NCBI RefSeq assembly: GCF_001975985.1
Contig: NZ_MTQF01000006.1
Location: forward strand, 438,005-502,004
DNA length: 64,000 nucleotides
Reading direction: 5' to 3'
From: [Flexibacter] sp. ATCC 35103
Lineage (GTDB): Bacteria > Bacteroidota > Bacteroidia > Flavobacteriales > Flavobacteriaceae
Under the pieces are notes generated by a model. It saw only the letters and a program-made list of their open reading frames with translations. It was not told the origin of the DNA and made no database searches. This document shows positions 17,877 through 26,433 of this stretch, one piece after another; within the stretch, counting starts at the first letter, position 1, and each line of letters opens with the position of its first letter. The translations under genes were made by a program, and so were the position numbers.

Positions 17877-18635
17877 TTGATACTTACTCTAAAAAATACA
17901 TTTACAGAAATAGGAAATGCAACCGTGTTTGCAAAGCAGTTTTTTAAGGAAGTTTTTGTACCTCCTTACGAAACGAAAGAGTTTTTGAAACAATGTTATG
18001 TTATTGGCTATAAATCACTGCCGCTTGTTGCAATAACCGGTTTTATTATGGGTCTGGTACTTACACTTCAGTCAAGACCAACTTTAGTAAAATTTGGTGC
18101 GGAATCCTGGTTACCCGGAATGGTAGCACTCTCACTAATTAGAGAAATTGCACCGGTAATTACCGCGCTAATCTGTGCAGGAAAAATTTCTTCAGGAATT
18201 GGTGCTGAATTGGGTTCTATGAAAGTAACGGAACAAATTGATGCCATGGAAGTTTCAGCCATTAATCCTTATAACTATCTTGTAGTAACCAGAATTTTAG
18301 CCTGTACTTTAATGGTACCTATATTAGTATTTTTTGCAGATGCAGTTGGTATTATTGGCGGATATGTTGGTATTAATATTCATGGTGACGTAAACTTTTA
18401 CCGTTATCTGACTCAAATCCTGCAATCACTTGAATTTTTAGATATTATTCCGGCAACTGTCAAAACATTTTTCTTTGGATTTTTTATCGGAATGATTGGA
18501 TGTTATAAAGGTTTTAATGCTTCTAATGGAACCGAAAGTGTTGGTAAAGCAGCGAATTCAGCTGTTGTTACTGCTTCTCTAACCATTTTTATTATTGATA
18601 TGGTCGCTGTTCAAATAACCGATTTATTTTTTTAA
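17877..18635 (+). CDS. MlaE family ABC transporter permease (TTG start)
   Basis: This 252-residue inner-membrane permease of an MCE/Mla-type phospholipid transporter contains the conserved core LPLVAITGFIMGLVL, then LIREIAPVITALICAGKISSGIGAELGSM and VTEQIDAMEV. The only usable start is TTG: an in-frame stop lies at 17862 and the first in-frame ATG falls in the first membrane helix. The TTG lies in the loop of a small hairpin AGTAT-TTTG-ATACT (17871-17884). The ATPase gene follows 1 nt later. Confidence 0.93.
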   Translation: MILTLKNTFTEIGNATVFAKQFFKEVFVPPYETKEFLKQCYVIGYKSLPLVAITGFIMGLVLTLQSRPTLVKFGAESWLPGMVALSLIREIAPVITALICAGKISSGIGAELGSMKVTEQIDAMEVSAINPYNYLVVTRILACTLMVPILVFFADAVGIIGGYVGINIHGDVNFYRYLTQILQSLEFLDIIPATVKTFFFGFFIGMIGCYKGFNASNGTESVGKAANSAVVTASLTIFIIDMVAVQITDLFF

Positions 18636-18636
18636 G

Positions 18637-19416
18637 ATGATTAAGGAAAAAGAAAATACAGAATCCGTAAAAAAGTCTAAAAAGCAAGATCCTATAATTG
18701 TGATCAAAGACTTGCATAAAACTTTTGGCAAGGATAACAAAGTCCTGCAAGGTGTTAGCCTTACCGTAAACAAAGGAGAAGATTTAGTAATCCTGGGACG
18801 TTCAGGATCAGGAAAGTCTGTTACCATAAAATGTATTGTAGGTTTAATAGAACCGGATAAAGGCGAAATAAAAGTCTTTGATGAAAATGTTTTAAACTTA
18901 AGTAAAACAGAACTGAATGTAATCAGGGTACGAATTGGGTTCTTGTTTCAAAGTGGTGCTTTATACGATTCTATGTCAGTTAGGGAAAATCTGGCTTTTA
19001 CATTAAAAAAACATAAAAGAGACCTGACACCTGAAGAAGTAGAAAGTGAAGTGATGGAAGCCCTGGATAATGTAGGGTTGAGTGATGCAATTGATAAAAT
19101 GCCATCTGAATTATCCGGAGGGATGCAAAAACGAATTGGCTTAGCCAGAACTTTAATCCTAAAACCGGAAATTATTTTATACGACGAGCCTACTACGGGA
19201 TTAGACACGATAACATCAAGAGAAATAAGCGAATTAATTCTCGATATCAAACATAAACGCAAAACGACTTCGATCATTATTACACATGATATGGCTTGTG
19301 CAAAACTTACAGCTGACAGAATTATGGTTTTAAAAGACGGAGTAATACACGCAGAAGGAACATATGAAGAACTAGAAAAAGACGAAGACGAATGGGTTCG
19401 TTCTTTTTTTCAATAA
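18637..19416 (+). CDS. MlaF-type ABC transporter ATP-binding protein
   Basis: This 259-residue ATPase drives the lipid transporter encoded with it. Walker A is GRSGSGKS at residues 54-61, the signature is LSGGMQKR, and Walker B with DEPTTGLD follows, so all catalytic elements are intact. A Lys-rich 18-residue leader precedes the usual fold. The gene starts directly after the permease stop and precedes the MCE protein gene, giving an E-F-D order. Confidence 0.95.
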   Translation: MIKEKENTESVKKSKKQDPIIVIKDLHKTFGKDNKVLQGVSLTVNKGEDLVILGRSGSGKSVTIKCIVGLIEPDKGEIKVFDENVLNLSKTELNVIRVRIGFLFQSGALYDSMSVRENLAFTLKKHKRDLTPEEVESEVMEALDNVGLSDAIDKMPSELSGGMQKRIGLARTLILKPEIILYDEPTTGLDTITSREISELILDIKHKRKTTSIIITHDMACAKLTADRIMVLKDGVIHAEGTYEELEKDEDEWVRSFFQ

Positions 19417-19441
19417 TACTAAAAATAAATAATTAGAAATC

Positions 19442-20290
19442 ATGGATAAGCAATCTGGATATACTTGGAAATTAGGGATGTTTGTAACAATAGGCTTATT
19501 GCTTTTTATTATGGCAATCTATTTTATTGGGAAACAAAAAAATCTTTTTGGTTCAACATTCAACATCACATCGCAGTTTAAAACCGTGAGCGGTCTGGAG
19601 GTGGGAAATAATGTTCGTTTTTCAGGAATTAATATCGGTACAGTTGAAGAAATTCAATTAATAAATGATTCTTCTGTCGTAGTAAGAATGGTCATAAAAG
19701 ATGAAGTTCGTGAATTTATTAAAACAGATGCGCGTGCAAGTATTGGTTCTGATGGTTTAATGGGCGACAAAGTATTAACTATTTCTCCGGGTGTAAAATC
19801 TACAAAAGTAATCGAAAACGGTGGTGCAATTGCGTCTGTAAACGGAATAGAAATGCAGGATTTAATGAAAAGCGTGAAGAAAAGTGTCGATAATGCTGCC
19901 GTAATAACCGATGAACTTGCGATTTTTAGCCATAGTATGAATAACGGAAATGGTGCATTGGCACGATTAGTACGTGATGATAAAATGGCAAACAGCGTTT
20001 CTAACACACTTTCTAACTTAGAATCCGGTACAAAAGGTTTCAGTGAAAATATGGAAGCTGCAAAAAGTAATTTTTTACTTAAAGGATACTTCAAGAAAAA
20101 AGAGAAAGAAAAAGAAAAGAAAAAAGAAGAATTAAAAGAGCAAAAAGAAGAACAGCAGGAAAAAGCGGAAAAAGCTAAAGAAGAAAAGGCTAAAGCTGAT
20201 AAAGAAAAAGCAGACAAAGCCAAAGAAGAAAAAGAAAAACTGGAAAAGCAAAAAGCAGAAGATGCTAAAAAAGCTGAAAAAGGAAAATAA
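19442..20290 (+). CDS. MlaD/MCE domain protein with long charged C-terminal tail
   Basis: This is the membrane-anchored lipid-binding subunit of the Mla-type transporter. One membrane helix spans residues 10-30, and an MCE domain at 38-118 includes KTVSGLEVGNNVRFSGINIG. A helical region follows. Residues 218-282 are almost entirely Lys, Glu, Ala and Gln with repeats such as EKAEKAKEEKA, predicted as a single long charged helix. No family function is known to me for that tail. It ends the operon. Confidence 0.92.
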   Translation: MDKQSGYTWKLGMFVTIGLLLFIMAIYFIGKQKNLFGSTFNITSQFKTVSGLEVGNNVRFSGINIGTVEEIQLINDSSVVVRMVIKDEVREFIKTDARASIGSDGLMGDKVLTISPGVKSTKVIENGGAIASVNGIEMQDLMKSVKKSVDNAAVITDELAIFSHSMNNGNGALARLVRDDKMANSVSNTLSNLESGTKGFSENMEAAKSNFLLKGYFKKKEKEKEKKKEELKEQKEEQQEKAEKAKEEKAKADKEKADKAKEEKEKLEKQKAEDAKKAEKGK

Positions 20291-20319
20291 TAAAAGGAAA
20301 ATACGTAACAAATTATTAT

Positions 20320-20462
20320 AAACACATAGAAATACAGACTATATGCTTAATAATTAAGAGTACAAAACAGAAACTTATTTTTTCACATAGCTCTTATGTG
20401 AATTTTAAAAAAGTGAAACACCTTTTTCATTTTTTCAAAATCTACTTTTCTATGTGTTAAAA
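20320..20462. repeat. Loose inverted repeat between Mla operon and AsmA-like gene
   Basis: AACACATAGAAA near 20320 and TTTCTATGTGTT near 20448 are complementary. TTCACATAG.. and a CTTATGTGAA segment lie between them. No strong terminator T-run is present. It may be a dispersed element or a weak processing site. Confidence 0.4.
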
Positions 20463-20488
20463 TTCGACTTCACATAATCTCCATAATT

Positions 20489-23311
20489 ATGAAAACTTCA
20501 TATAAAAATATAAGCCTGAAAATCTTAAAAGTAACCGGAATAGTAATAGCAAGTATCTTGCTGTTACTATTTTTGATTCCGCTATTATTTCCCGGAACTG
20601 TTGCTGCCGAAGTAAAAAAAATTGCCAATGAACGTTTAGATACCAAACTGGATTTTTCTAAATCAAGACTTTCTTTTTTTACCCATTTCCCTTCGTTAAC
20701 GGTTTCTCTTGATGATTTATCACTTACCGGTTCAGCTCCGTTTAGCAATGATACATTATTAAAAGCAGAGCAAGTAGCATTTGGGATTAACTTAAAAAGA
20801 CTGATTTTTGATAATGAAGTAAAGATTAATAAATTATACGTTTCTAAAGCCTTAATAAATATAATGGTCAACCAAAAAGGACAAGCCAATTATAATATTT
20901 ATGTCGCTCCTGAAGATCGTGACAAAAAACCAAACGATCCCAATGCGCCTGAAGAAGGAACTGCGATTAGGTTAGAACGAATTGACCTTGAAGATTGTCA
21001 TGTAAAATACAACGATCGCTCAGCTAAAATTCTCGTAGACGCAAAAGGTTTCAATTATGTGGGAAAAGGAAATTTGAGCGAAGATATATTTGATTTAAAT
21101 ACTGATGCCCGAATTGATAATGTCGATTTTTATTACGACCGAACCGCTTATCTTAGAAAAAAAGAAGTCCGCGCTGATTTAATCACCAGAATTAATACAC
21201 ACGCACTTTCATTTATTCTTCAAAAAAATGAATTAAAAATCAATAAATTACCTCTAAAGTTTACAGGTCTGTTTACTATTTTAAGAGATGGATATAAAAT
21301 AAATATCAAAGCAGCCTCTGAAAACACCACACTAAAAGATTTATTTTCGGTTATGCCGCCGGAATATTTAACCTGGATGGATGAAACAGAAATTTCAGGA
21401 AACAGTGATTTGCTTTTTACTTTTAAAGGAGATTATAATGTTGCCAAAAAACAAAAACCGGATTTAGCTTTTAATCTGAAAATTGACAAAGGAGCCATCA
21501 ATTATCAAAATGCGCCTGCGCCATTGACCGATTTTCAGATGAATCTAAATGCTATTTTGCCTTCACTTGATGTCGAAAAACTTTTAATCAATTTACAGAC
21601 TTTTAAATTTAAAGTAGGCGAAAAAGATTATTTCACTGCCTATTTACGCAGCAAAGGTTTTAATGAAATGACTGTAGATGCAAGCGTAAAAGGTGCATTA
21701 GATTTAGCAACAGTTGATGCGGCCTTAGGTTTGACGAGTATTGACTTAAAAGGAATTTTGAAAACCAATATTCAGGCAAAAGGTATTTTTAGTACGTCTA
21801 AAAAATTATTCCCTAAAACAATTGGCGGAATTGCGTTACACAATGGCTGGCTAAAAACCGACTCCTATCCTAACCCAATTACAAATATAACTTTTGTTGC
21901 CAATGTGCTTAATAAAGCCGGAACATTCCAGGATTTAATTGTTGCCGTTGCTCCCGCATCATTTGTTTTTGAAGGAAACCCAATGTATGTAAACGCTACA
22001 TTATCAGACTTTAGTGATTTGGCTTATAATGCCAAAATAAAAGGAGAACTTAATGTGGGACGCATTTATCAGGTTTTTTCTCAAAAGGGACTTGATGTTA
22101 CGGGTTATGCAAAAGCAGATCTTGCGCTAAAAGGAAAACAAAGTTACGCTACAAACGGGCAATATGATAAATTGGATAACAGAGGAACGATTATATTAAA
22201 AAACATCAAAGCTACATCAGAACTTTTTCCGAAATCATTTTTTATCAAACAGGGAAATTTCCGTTTTCAGAATGAAAAAATGTGGTTTGAAAAATTCAAT
22301 GCTACTTACGGAAAATCAGATTTTTATATTAATGGATATCTGCTAAACACCATAAATTACTTTCTGGAATCACACGGCACTTTGAGCGGAAACTTCAACA
22401 TGAAATCGAAATTGATAAATGTCGATGAATTTATGGCGCTCAAAAAAGGCGAAAATACAGATCGAAATCTTGAAGTAGAATATGCCAAAGAAGATCATCC
22501 AAAAATGAGCGGAGTGGTCATTGTACCCAAAAACTTAAATGTTGCACTTACCGCAAATGCAGATAAAATAGAATATAACGGATTAGTTTTAAACAAACTT
22601 AATGGTAAAATAGGAATTAATAAAGGAGGCTTTTATTTAGAAAAAACCAATTTTAATATTATCGACTGTATTTTAGGAATTGATGCTGTCTATAAAGACG
22701 AATCTCCAACATCTGCTAATTTTGATGCTCATTTTACGGCCAAAGATTTCAGTGTGCAAAGAGCCTACAAAGAGATTCCGATGTTTCATGATATGGTTAC
22801 GGCTGCAGAAAAAGCACAGGGAATTATTTCGGTCGATTATAAAATCAAAGGGGATTTAGACGGAAATATGAGTCCAATTTACGAATCTCTTGAAGGTGGC
22901 GGAAAATTGAATCTGAGAGATGTAAAAATCAAAGGATTAAAATTATTTGACGGAATTAGTTCTCAAACAAGACAAAAAGGTTTAGATGATCCTAACCTGA
23001 AAGGAATCGAAATTAACTCGACTATAGATAATAATCTGATCCATATAGAAGATTTTACTTTTAGTGTTGCGAGTTTCAGACCTACGATAAAAGGAACGAC
23101 CAGTTTCGACGGACTATTAGATTTAAGAATGCGATTAGGATTGCCTCCTTTTGGAATCATTGGTTTTCCAATTGTTATTACAGGAACCCATGATGCTCCC
23201 AAAATTAAAATATTTAGTAAAACCGGTCAAAAAATCGATGATGCTGTTTACGACGAAAAAAACAATAAAGTAATTAGGGAAGAAAAAGTAAGTAAACAAA
23301 AAGCTAAGTAA
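20489..23311 (+). CDS. AsmA-like family protein
   Basis: This 940-residue protein is anchored by one N-terminal membrane helix (about residues 13-36, ending LFLIPLLFPG), with the rest predicted in the periplasm. The N-terminus (AEVKKIANERLDTKLDFSKSRL, then FPSLTVSLDDLSLTG) and the C-terminal AsmA_2 region (GGGKLNLRDVKIKGLKLFDGIS) identify the AsmA clan. That clan has been proposed to bridge lipids between membranes. It lies 200 nt after the Mla-type operon, suggesting a shared envelope role. The next gene starts 1 nt after its stop. Confidence 0.88.
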   Translation: MKTSYKNISLKILKVTGIVIASILLLLFLIPLLFPGTVAAEVKKIANERLDTKLDFSKSRLSFFTHFPSLTVSLDDLSLTGSAPFSNDTLLKAEQVAFGINLKRLIFDNEVKINKLYVSKALINIMVNQKGQANYNIYVAPEDRDKKPNDPNAPEEGTAIRLERIDLEDCHVKYNDRSAKILVDAKGFNYVGKGNLSEDIFDLNTDARIDNVDFYYDRTAYLRKKEVRADLITRINTHALSFILQKNELKINKLPLKFTGLFTILRDGYKINIKAASENTTLKDLFSVMPPEYLTWMDETEISGNSDLLFTFKGDYNVAKKQKPDLAFNLKIDKGAINYQNAPAPLTDFQMNLNAILPSLDVEKLLINLQTFKFKVGEKDYFTAYLRSKGFNEMTVDASVKGALDLATVDAALGLTSIDLKGILKTNIQAKGIFSTSKKLFPKTIGGIALHNGWLKTDSYPNPITNITFVANVLNKAGTFQDLIVAVAPASFVFEGNPMYVNATLSDFSDLAYNAKIKGELNVGRIYQVFSQKGLDVTGYAKADLALKGKQSYATNGQYDKLDNRGTIILKNIKATSELFPKSFFIKQGNFRFQNEKMWFEKFNATYGKSDFYINGYLLNTINYFLESHGTLSGNFNMKSKLINVDEFMALKKGENTDRNLEVEYAKEDHPKMSGVVIVPKNLNVALTANADKIEYNGLVLNKLNGKIGINKGGFYLEKTNFNIIDCILGIDAVYKDESPTSANFDAHFTAKDFSVQRAYKEIPMFHDMVTAAEKAQGIISVDYKIKGDLDGNMSPIYESLEGGGKLNLRDVKIKGLKLFDGISSQTRQKGLDDPNLKGIEINSTIDNNLIHIEDFTFSVASFRPTIKGTTSFDGLLDLRMRLGLPPFGIIGFPIVITGTHDAPKIKIFSKTGQKIDDAVYDEKNNKVIREEKVSKQKAK

Positions 23312-23312
23312 A

Positions 23313-23801
23313 ATGAAAACAAAAAAAACAAAAGGCAGCGGTGCTTTCGAAAAATTTGCCACAAATGTTTCTAAAGCAGCCGGAAGTACGACCGCTTTTA
23401 TTGGTGCTTTTTTAATTGTTGTTGCCTGGGCAATTTCAGGTCCAATTTTCGATTACTCAGAAACCTGGCAACTTGTGATTAATACCGGAACTACGATTAT
23501 TACTTTTCTGATGGTTTTTTTGATTCAGAAAGCACAAAATAAAGATTCTCTTGCCATTCAGTTAAAATTAAACGAATTAGTTGCTTCAAACGAATATTCA
23601 AGCAATAGTCTGGTTGATATCGAAAGTATGACCGAAGACGAAATGATAATTGTACAAAAATATTATCACAGACTTAGTGAGCTAGCTAAAAAAGATGAAA
23701 GCATTAGAAACTCTCACTCTATTGCAGAAGCTCATGATTTACATGAACGTAAAGATAAGAACAGAACTAAATTACGCACTCGAAATATCACCAAAAAATG
23801 A
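23313..23801 (+). CDS. Low-affinity iron permease family protein (Fet4-like)
   Basis: This 162-residue protein has two predicted membrane helices, at about residues 27-47 and 55-72. The family segment STTAFIGAFLIVVAWAISGPIF and LVINTGTTIITFLMVFLIQ-AQN lie there, and a charged cytoplasmic tail follows. The bacterial branch shares this motif with yeast Fet4, but iron transport has not generally been shown for it. Its stop overlaps the start of the oxidoreductase gene (ATGA). Confidence 0.85.
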   Translation: MKTKKTKGSGAFEKFATNVSKAAGSTTAFIGAFLIVVAWAISGPIFDYSETWQLVINTGTTIITFLMVFLIQKAQNKDSLAIQLKLNELVASNEYSSNSLVDIESMTEDEMIIVQKYYHRLSELAKKDESIRNSHSIAEAHDLHERKDKNRTKLRTRNITKK

Positions 23802-24997
23802 AACTACGCTCATCTGAAACTTTTTGGCCCTTAAAAAGTGCCATGAGATACAGCTATCCGTCTATAAGTGCAGATCTAAACACTGAGATTCTAATTATTG
23901 GAGGAGGAATAACAGGAGCTTTAATAGCTTATAAGTTAATCTCTGAAGGTAAAAAAGTAATAATGGTAGATCGTCGCGACATTGCCAACGGAAGTACGGC
24001 CGCAAGTACGGCTTTGCTTCAATATGAAATTGACGTTTCACTGCATGAACTTATAAAAATACGCGGATTAGAATGCGCTGTTGACAGCTATAACAGTGGA
24101 AAAAAAGCCATTTTTGATTTAAGAAGCATTATAGATACTATAAAAAGCGACTGCCAGTTCGAGTTTAAAAAAAGTATTTACTATTGTTCTTTAAAAAAGG
24201 ATATTCCGTTTTTAAGAAATGAATACAAATGCAGGAAGGAAAACGGATTTGATGTGAACTGGCTTGAAAGATGGCATCTTGAAAAAATGGGATTAAATGC
24301 AGTTGCTGCCATAGAATCTCAAACGGCTGCTGTTATGGATCCGTATAAACTGGCTAATGATTTAATTCATTACTGCAAAAAAAAGGGAATGCAGGTTTTT
24401 GATCGTACTAATATAACTTCTATCCAGAATCAAAAAGCAAGATCTATAGCGCATACTGAAAATAGATTTACGATTACAGCAGAACATATTGTTCATTGCA
24501 GTGGTTATGAAAGTACCGAAACATTAACTGAAAAAGTGGTGGACTTAAAAAGCACATTTGTAATTGCCTCAGAAAGTCTGGATGTTATACCAACAGCTTT
24601 TAAAAATGCTATTTTTTGGGATACTTCCTCGCCTTATCTCTACTTTAGAATAACCAATGATAACCGAATTATAATGGGCGGTGGCGATGAAGATTTTAAA
24701 GATGCTAAAAAAAGAGATAAACTGTTAGAGAAAAAAGAACAATATTTATTACGGAGATTTAAGAAAAAATTTCCAAATATTAATTTTAAACTCGATTATT
24801 CATGGGCCGGAACTTTTGGAGAAACTAAAGATGGTTTGCCATATTTTGGCAAAGCAGATCCCAACAAAAACGAGCATTATGTCCTGGGTTTTGGAGGAAA
24901 CGGAATCACTTTTAGTGTCATAGGAATGAATTCTATTTTAGATTCAATCAATAATAAAAAGAATAAGGATTTAGAGTATTATCGTTTTGGACGTTAA
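23798..24997 (+). CDS. FAD-dependent oxidoreductase (DAO family)
   Basis: This 399-residue flavoenzyme has a Rossmann start ILIIGGGITGALIAYKL (GGGITG at 35-40), then VDRRDIANGSTAAST. Near the C-terminus, DGLPYFGKADPN and GFGGNGITFS match the D-amino-acid-oxidase/glycine-oxidase fold. The substrate is unknown. It overlaps the upstream gene by 4 nt, so it belongs to the AsmA-like operon, although no functional link is obvious. Confidence 0.88.
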   Translation: MKLRSSETFWPLKSAMRYSYPSISADLNTEILIIGGGITGALIAYKLISEGKKVIMVDRRDIANGSTAASTALLQYEIDVSLHELIKIRGLECAVDSYNSGKKAIFDLRSIIDTIKSDCQFEFKKSIYYCSLKKDIPFLRNEYKCRKENGFDVNWLERWHLEKMGLNAVAAIESQTAAVMDPYKLANDLIHYCKKKGMQVFDRTNITSIQNQKARSIAHTENRFTITAEHIVHCSGYESTETLTEKVVDLKSTFVIASESLDVIPTAFKNAIFWDTSSPYLYFRITNDNRIIMGGGDEDFKDAKKRDKLLEKKEQYLLRRFKKKFPNINFKLDYSWAGTFGETKDGLPYFGKADPNKNEHYVLGFGGNGITFSVIGMNSILDSINNKKNKDLEYYRFGR

Positions 24998-25015
24998 AAA
25001 AGCTTTTGCTTTTTT

Positions 25016-25090
25016 AGGTTCAAAGTTGCAAAGGTTCAAAGGACAAAGTTTTTACCCTATGAACCTTTGCAACTTTAAGCCTTTGAACCT
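25016..25090. terminator. Bidirectional hairpin between convergent genes
   Basis: AGGTTCAAAGTTGCAAAGGTTCA (25016-25038) faces TGAACCTTTGCAACTTT (25060-25076) and CTTTGAACCT (25081-25090). Flanking A- and T-runs make it a plausible terminator for both the FAD oxidoreductase gene and the MarR-GNAT gene. Confidence 0.65.
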
Positions 25091-25094
25091 TTTT

Positions 25095-26045
25095 TTAAAT
25101 TATTAACTCCATCTGGATATTACAGCGTTTATAAGGTGTTGCCAGACCATATACTTTCTGGAAACCTAGTTTATAATACAGGTTTATAGCAGGTTTTAAG
25201 ATGGTATTGCTTTCAAGATATATCTTCTCTGCTCCCATTTCCCTGGCACTTTTTACTATTGCCTGACCTAATAAAAAACCAATATTTTTACCTTGTGCAT
25301 TTGGTGAAACCGCCATTTTTGCCATTTCAAAGTCATAAGTTGAGTCCTTCATTTTTATAAGAGCGCAAACTCCAACAGGTTCATTGCGATATAAGGCTAC
25401 AAAAATTTTCCCGCCTTTGTCGAGGATATATTCCTGAGGATTATCTAAAGCTTTATAATCTGCTTCTTCCATTTCGAAATAAGTAGAAATCCATTCTACA
25501 TTTAATGATTTGAAGGCGTCCAGATATTGAGGTTCAAAATCTACAATTTGCACATCTTTGCTTTCTCGCTTTTTCTTTTCTTCGTTGACTCTTTTAAACA
25601 AACTTTTTTGCTCCAGTAAAAATTCCCATTCCTCAAGTGCTGCCCAAAGATTATGGGTTGATTCAGCAATTAAACCATCAACTGCAGCTTCGACATCTTT
25701 TACCTGCAATTTCAATTCTTTCGAAAACTCTGTTCCCTGCGCAGTCAAACCCACAATGTTCCTGCGTTTGTCGTTGCTTTTTAAACTTTCTTCGATCAAT
25801 CCTGCAGCGATCATTTCCTGAATAATTTTACTCACAGAAGGTTGCGAATGGCCAATTTGCGTGGCAATTTCTGTAATGGTAATTTCCTGTTCCTCCATCA
25901 GCGTATAAAAAACCGGAAACCATTTTGGCATAAAATTCATACCGTATGATTCGTATATTTTTGCAGCATCATCTGTAATAATTGCTGTCATCAAACGTAA
26001 ACGGCTTCCTAAAGCCACTTTACCTACTTTATTGTAAAATTCCAT
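25095..26045 (-). CDS. Bifunctional MarR-type HTH / GNAT acetyltransferase
   Basis: This 316-residue protein fuses an N-terminal MarR winged-helix domain to a C-terminal GNAT domain. The MarR part spans about residues 5-150, with ITEIATQIGHSQPSVSKIIQEM as the recognition region. The GNAT part spans about 165-312, with MAVSPNAQGKNIGFLLGQAIV as the acetyl-CoA loop. This arrangement is a recognised family. Acetylation of a small molecule or protein linked to regulation is likely, but the substrate is unknown. It is monocistronic. Confidence 0.9.
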   Translation of the reverse strand: MEFYNKVGKVALGSRLRLMTAIITDDAAKIYESYGMNFMPKWFPVFYTLMEEQEITITEIATQIGHSQPSVSKIIQEMIAAGLIEESLKSNDKRRNIVGLTAQGTEFSKELKLQVKDVEAAVDGLIAESTHNLWAALEEWEFLLEQKSLFKRVNEEKKKRESKDVQIVDFEPQYLDAFKSLNVEWISTYFEMEEADYKALDNPQEYILDKGGKIFVALYRNEPVGVCALIKMKDSTYDFEMAKMAVSPNAQGKNIGFLLGQAIVKSAREMGAEKIYLESNTILKPAINLYYKLGFQKVYGLATPYKRCNIQMELII

Positions 26046-26433
26046 ATATAATTAATTACATAACTAGTTATGCAAATATAATTAAAAAAATAGTTACAAA
26101 GCATAAAAAGGTTCAAAGGAACAAAGTTTTTTGTAGAGACGCACAGCAGTGCGTCTTTCTTAGATAAATAAACATATCATGAAAACGAATGTCCATGGCC
26201 ATAGAAGTGGAAATCCTTTTTATTTTTTTCTTTAAAAATAAAAAGATACAAGTGTCCCGTCCCGAAGCTTCGGGATCGCGAGTAGGAAATAGTACCTTAA
26301 AAGATTCAACAAATAAGATAAAAAATCATCACGTTTTTAAACACAAAAAAAGACGCACTGCTGTGCGTCTCTACGATAAACTTTGTCGTCTAATACTTAA
26401 TATCTCAGGATCTTAGCAGCTTAGTAACTTTAA
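26046..26433. repeat. Gap with paired inverted REP-like elements
   Basis: A perfect 24-bp inverted pair (26133-26156 and 26351-26374) has the core AGACGCAC-tgct-GTGCGTCT, so each arm is itself a hairpin. The arms extend imperfectly outward through ACAAAGTTT. Between them lies a TCCCGAAGCTTCGGGA palindrome (26260-26275). Copies of the core recur at 54565-54589 and 54639-54663. I see no credible gene here. Confidence 0.7.

Noticed and set aside
19654..20325. Long minus-strand frame (223 codons) opposite the MlaD-like gene
   Set aside because: It is the antisense shadow of the Lys/Glu-rich tail, giving a Ser/Phe-rich product with no family resemblance. The plus-strand gene is well supported.
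14279..25090. Genomic island or prophage
   Set aside because: Gene content is housekeeping-like, and no integrase, phage structural gene or flanking att repeat is visible.
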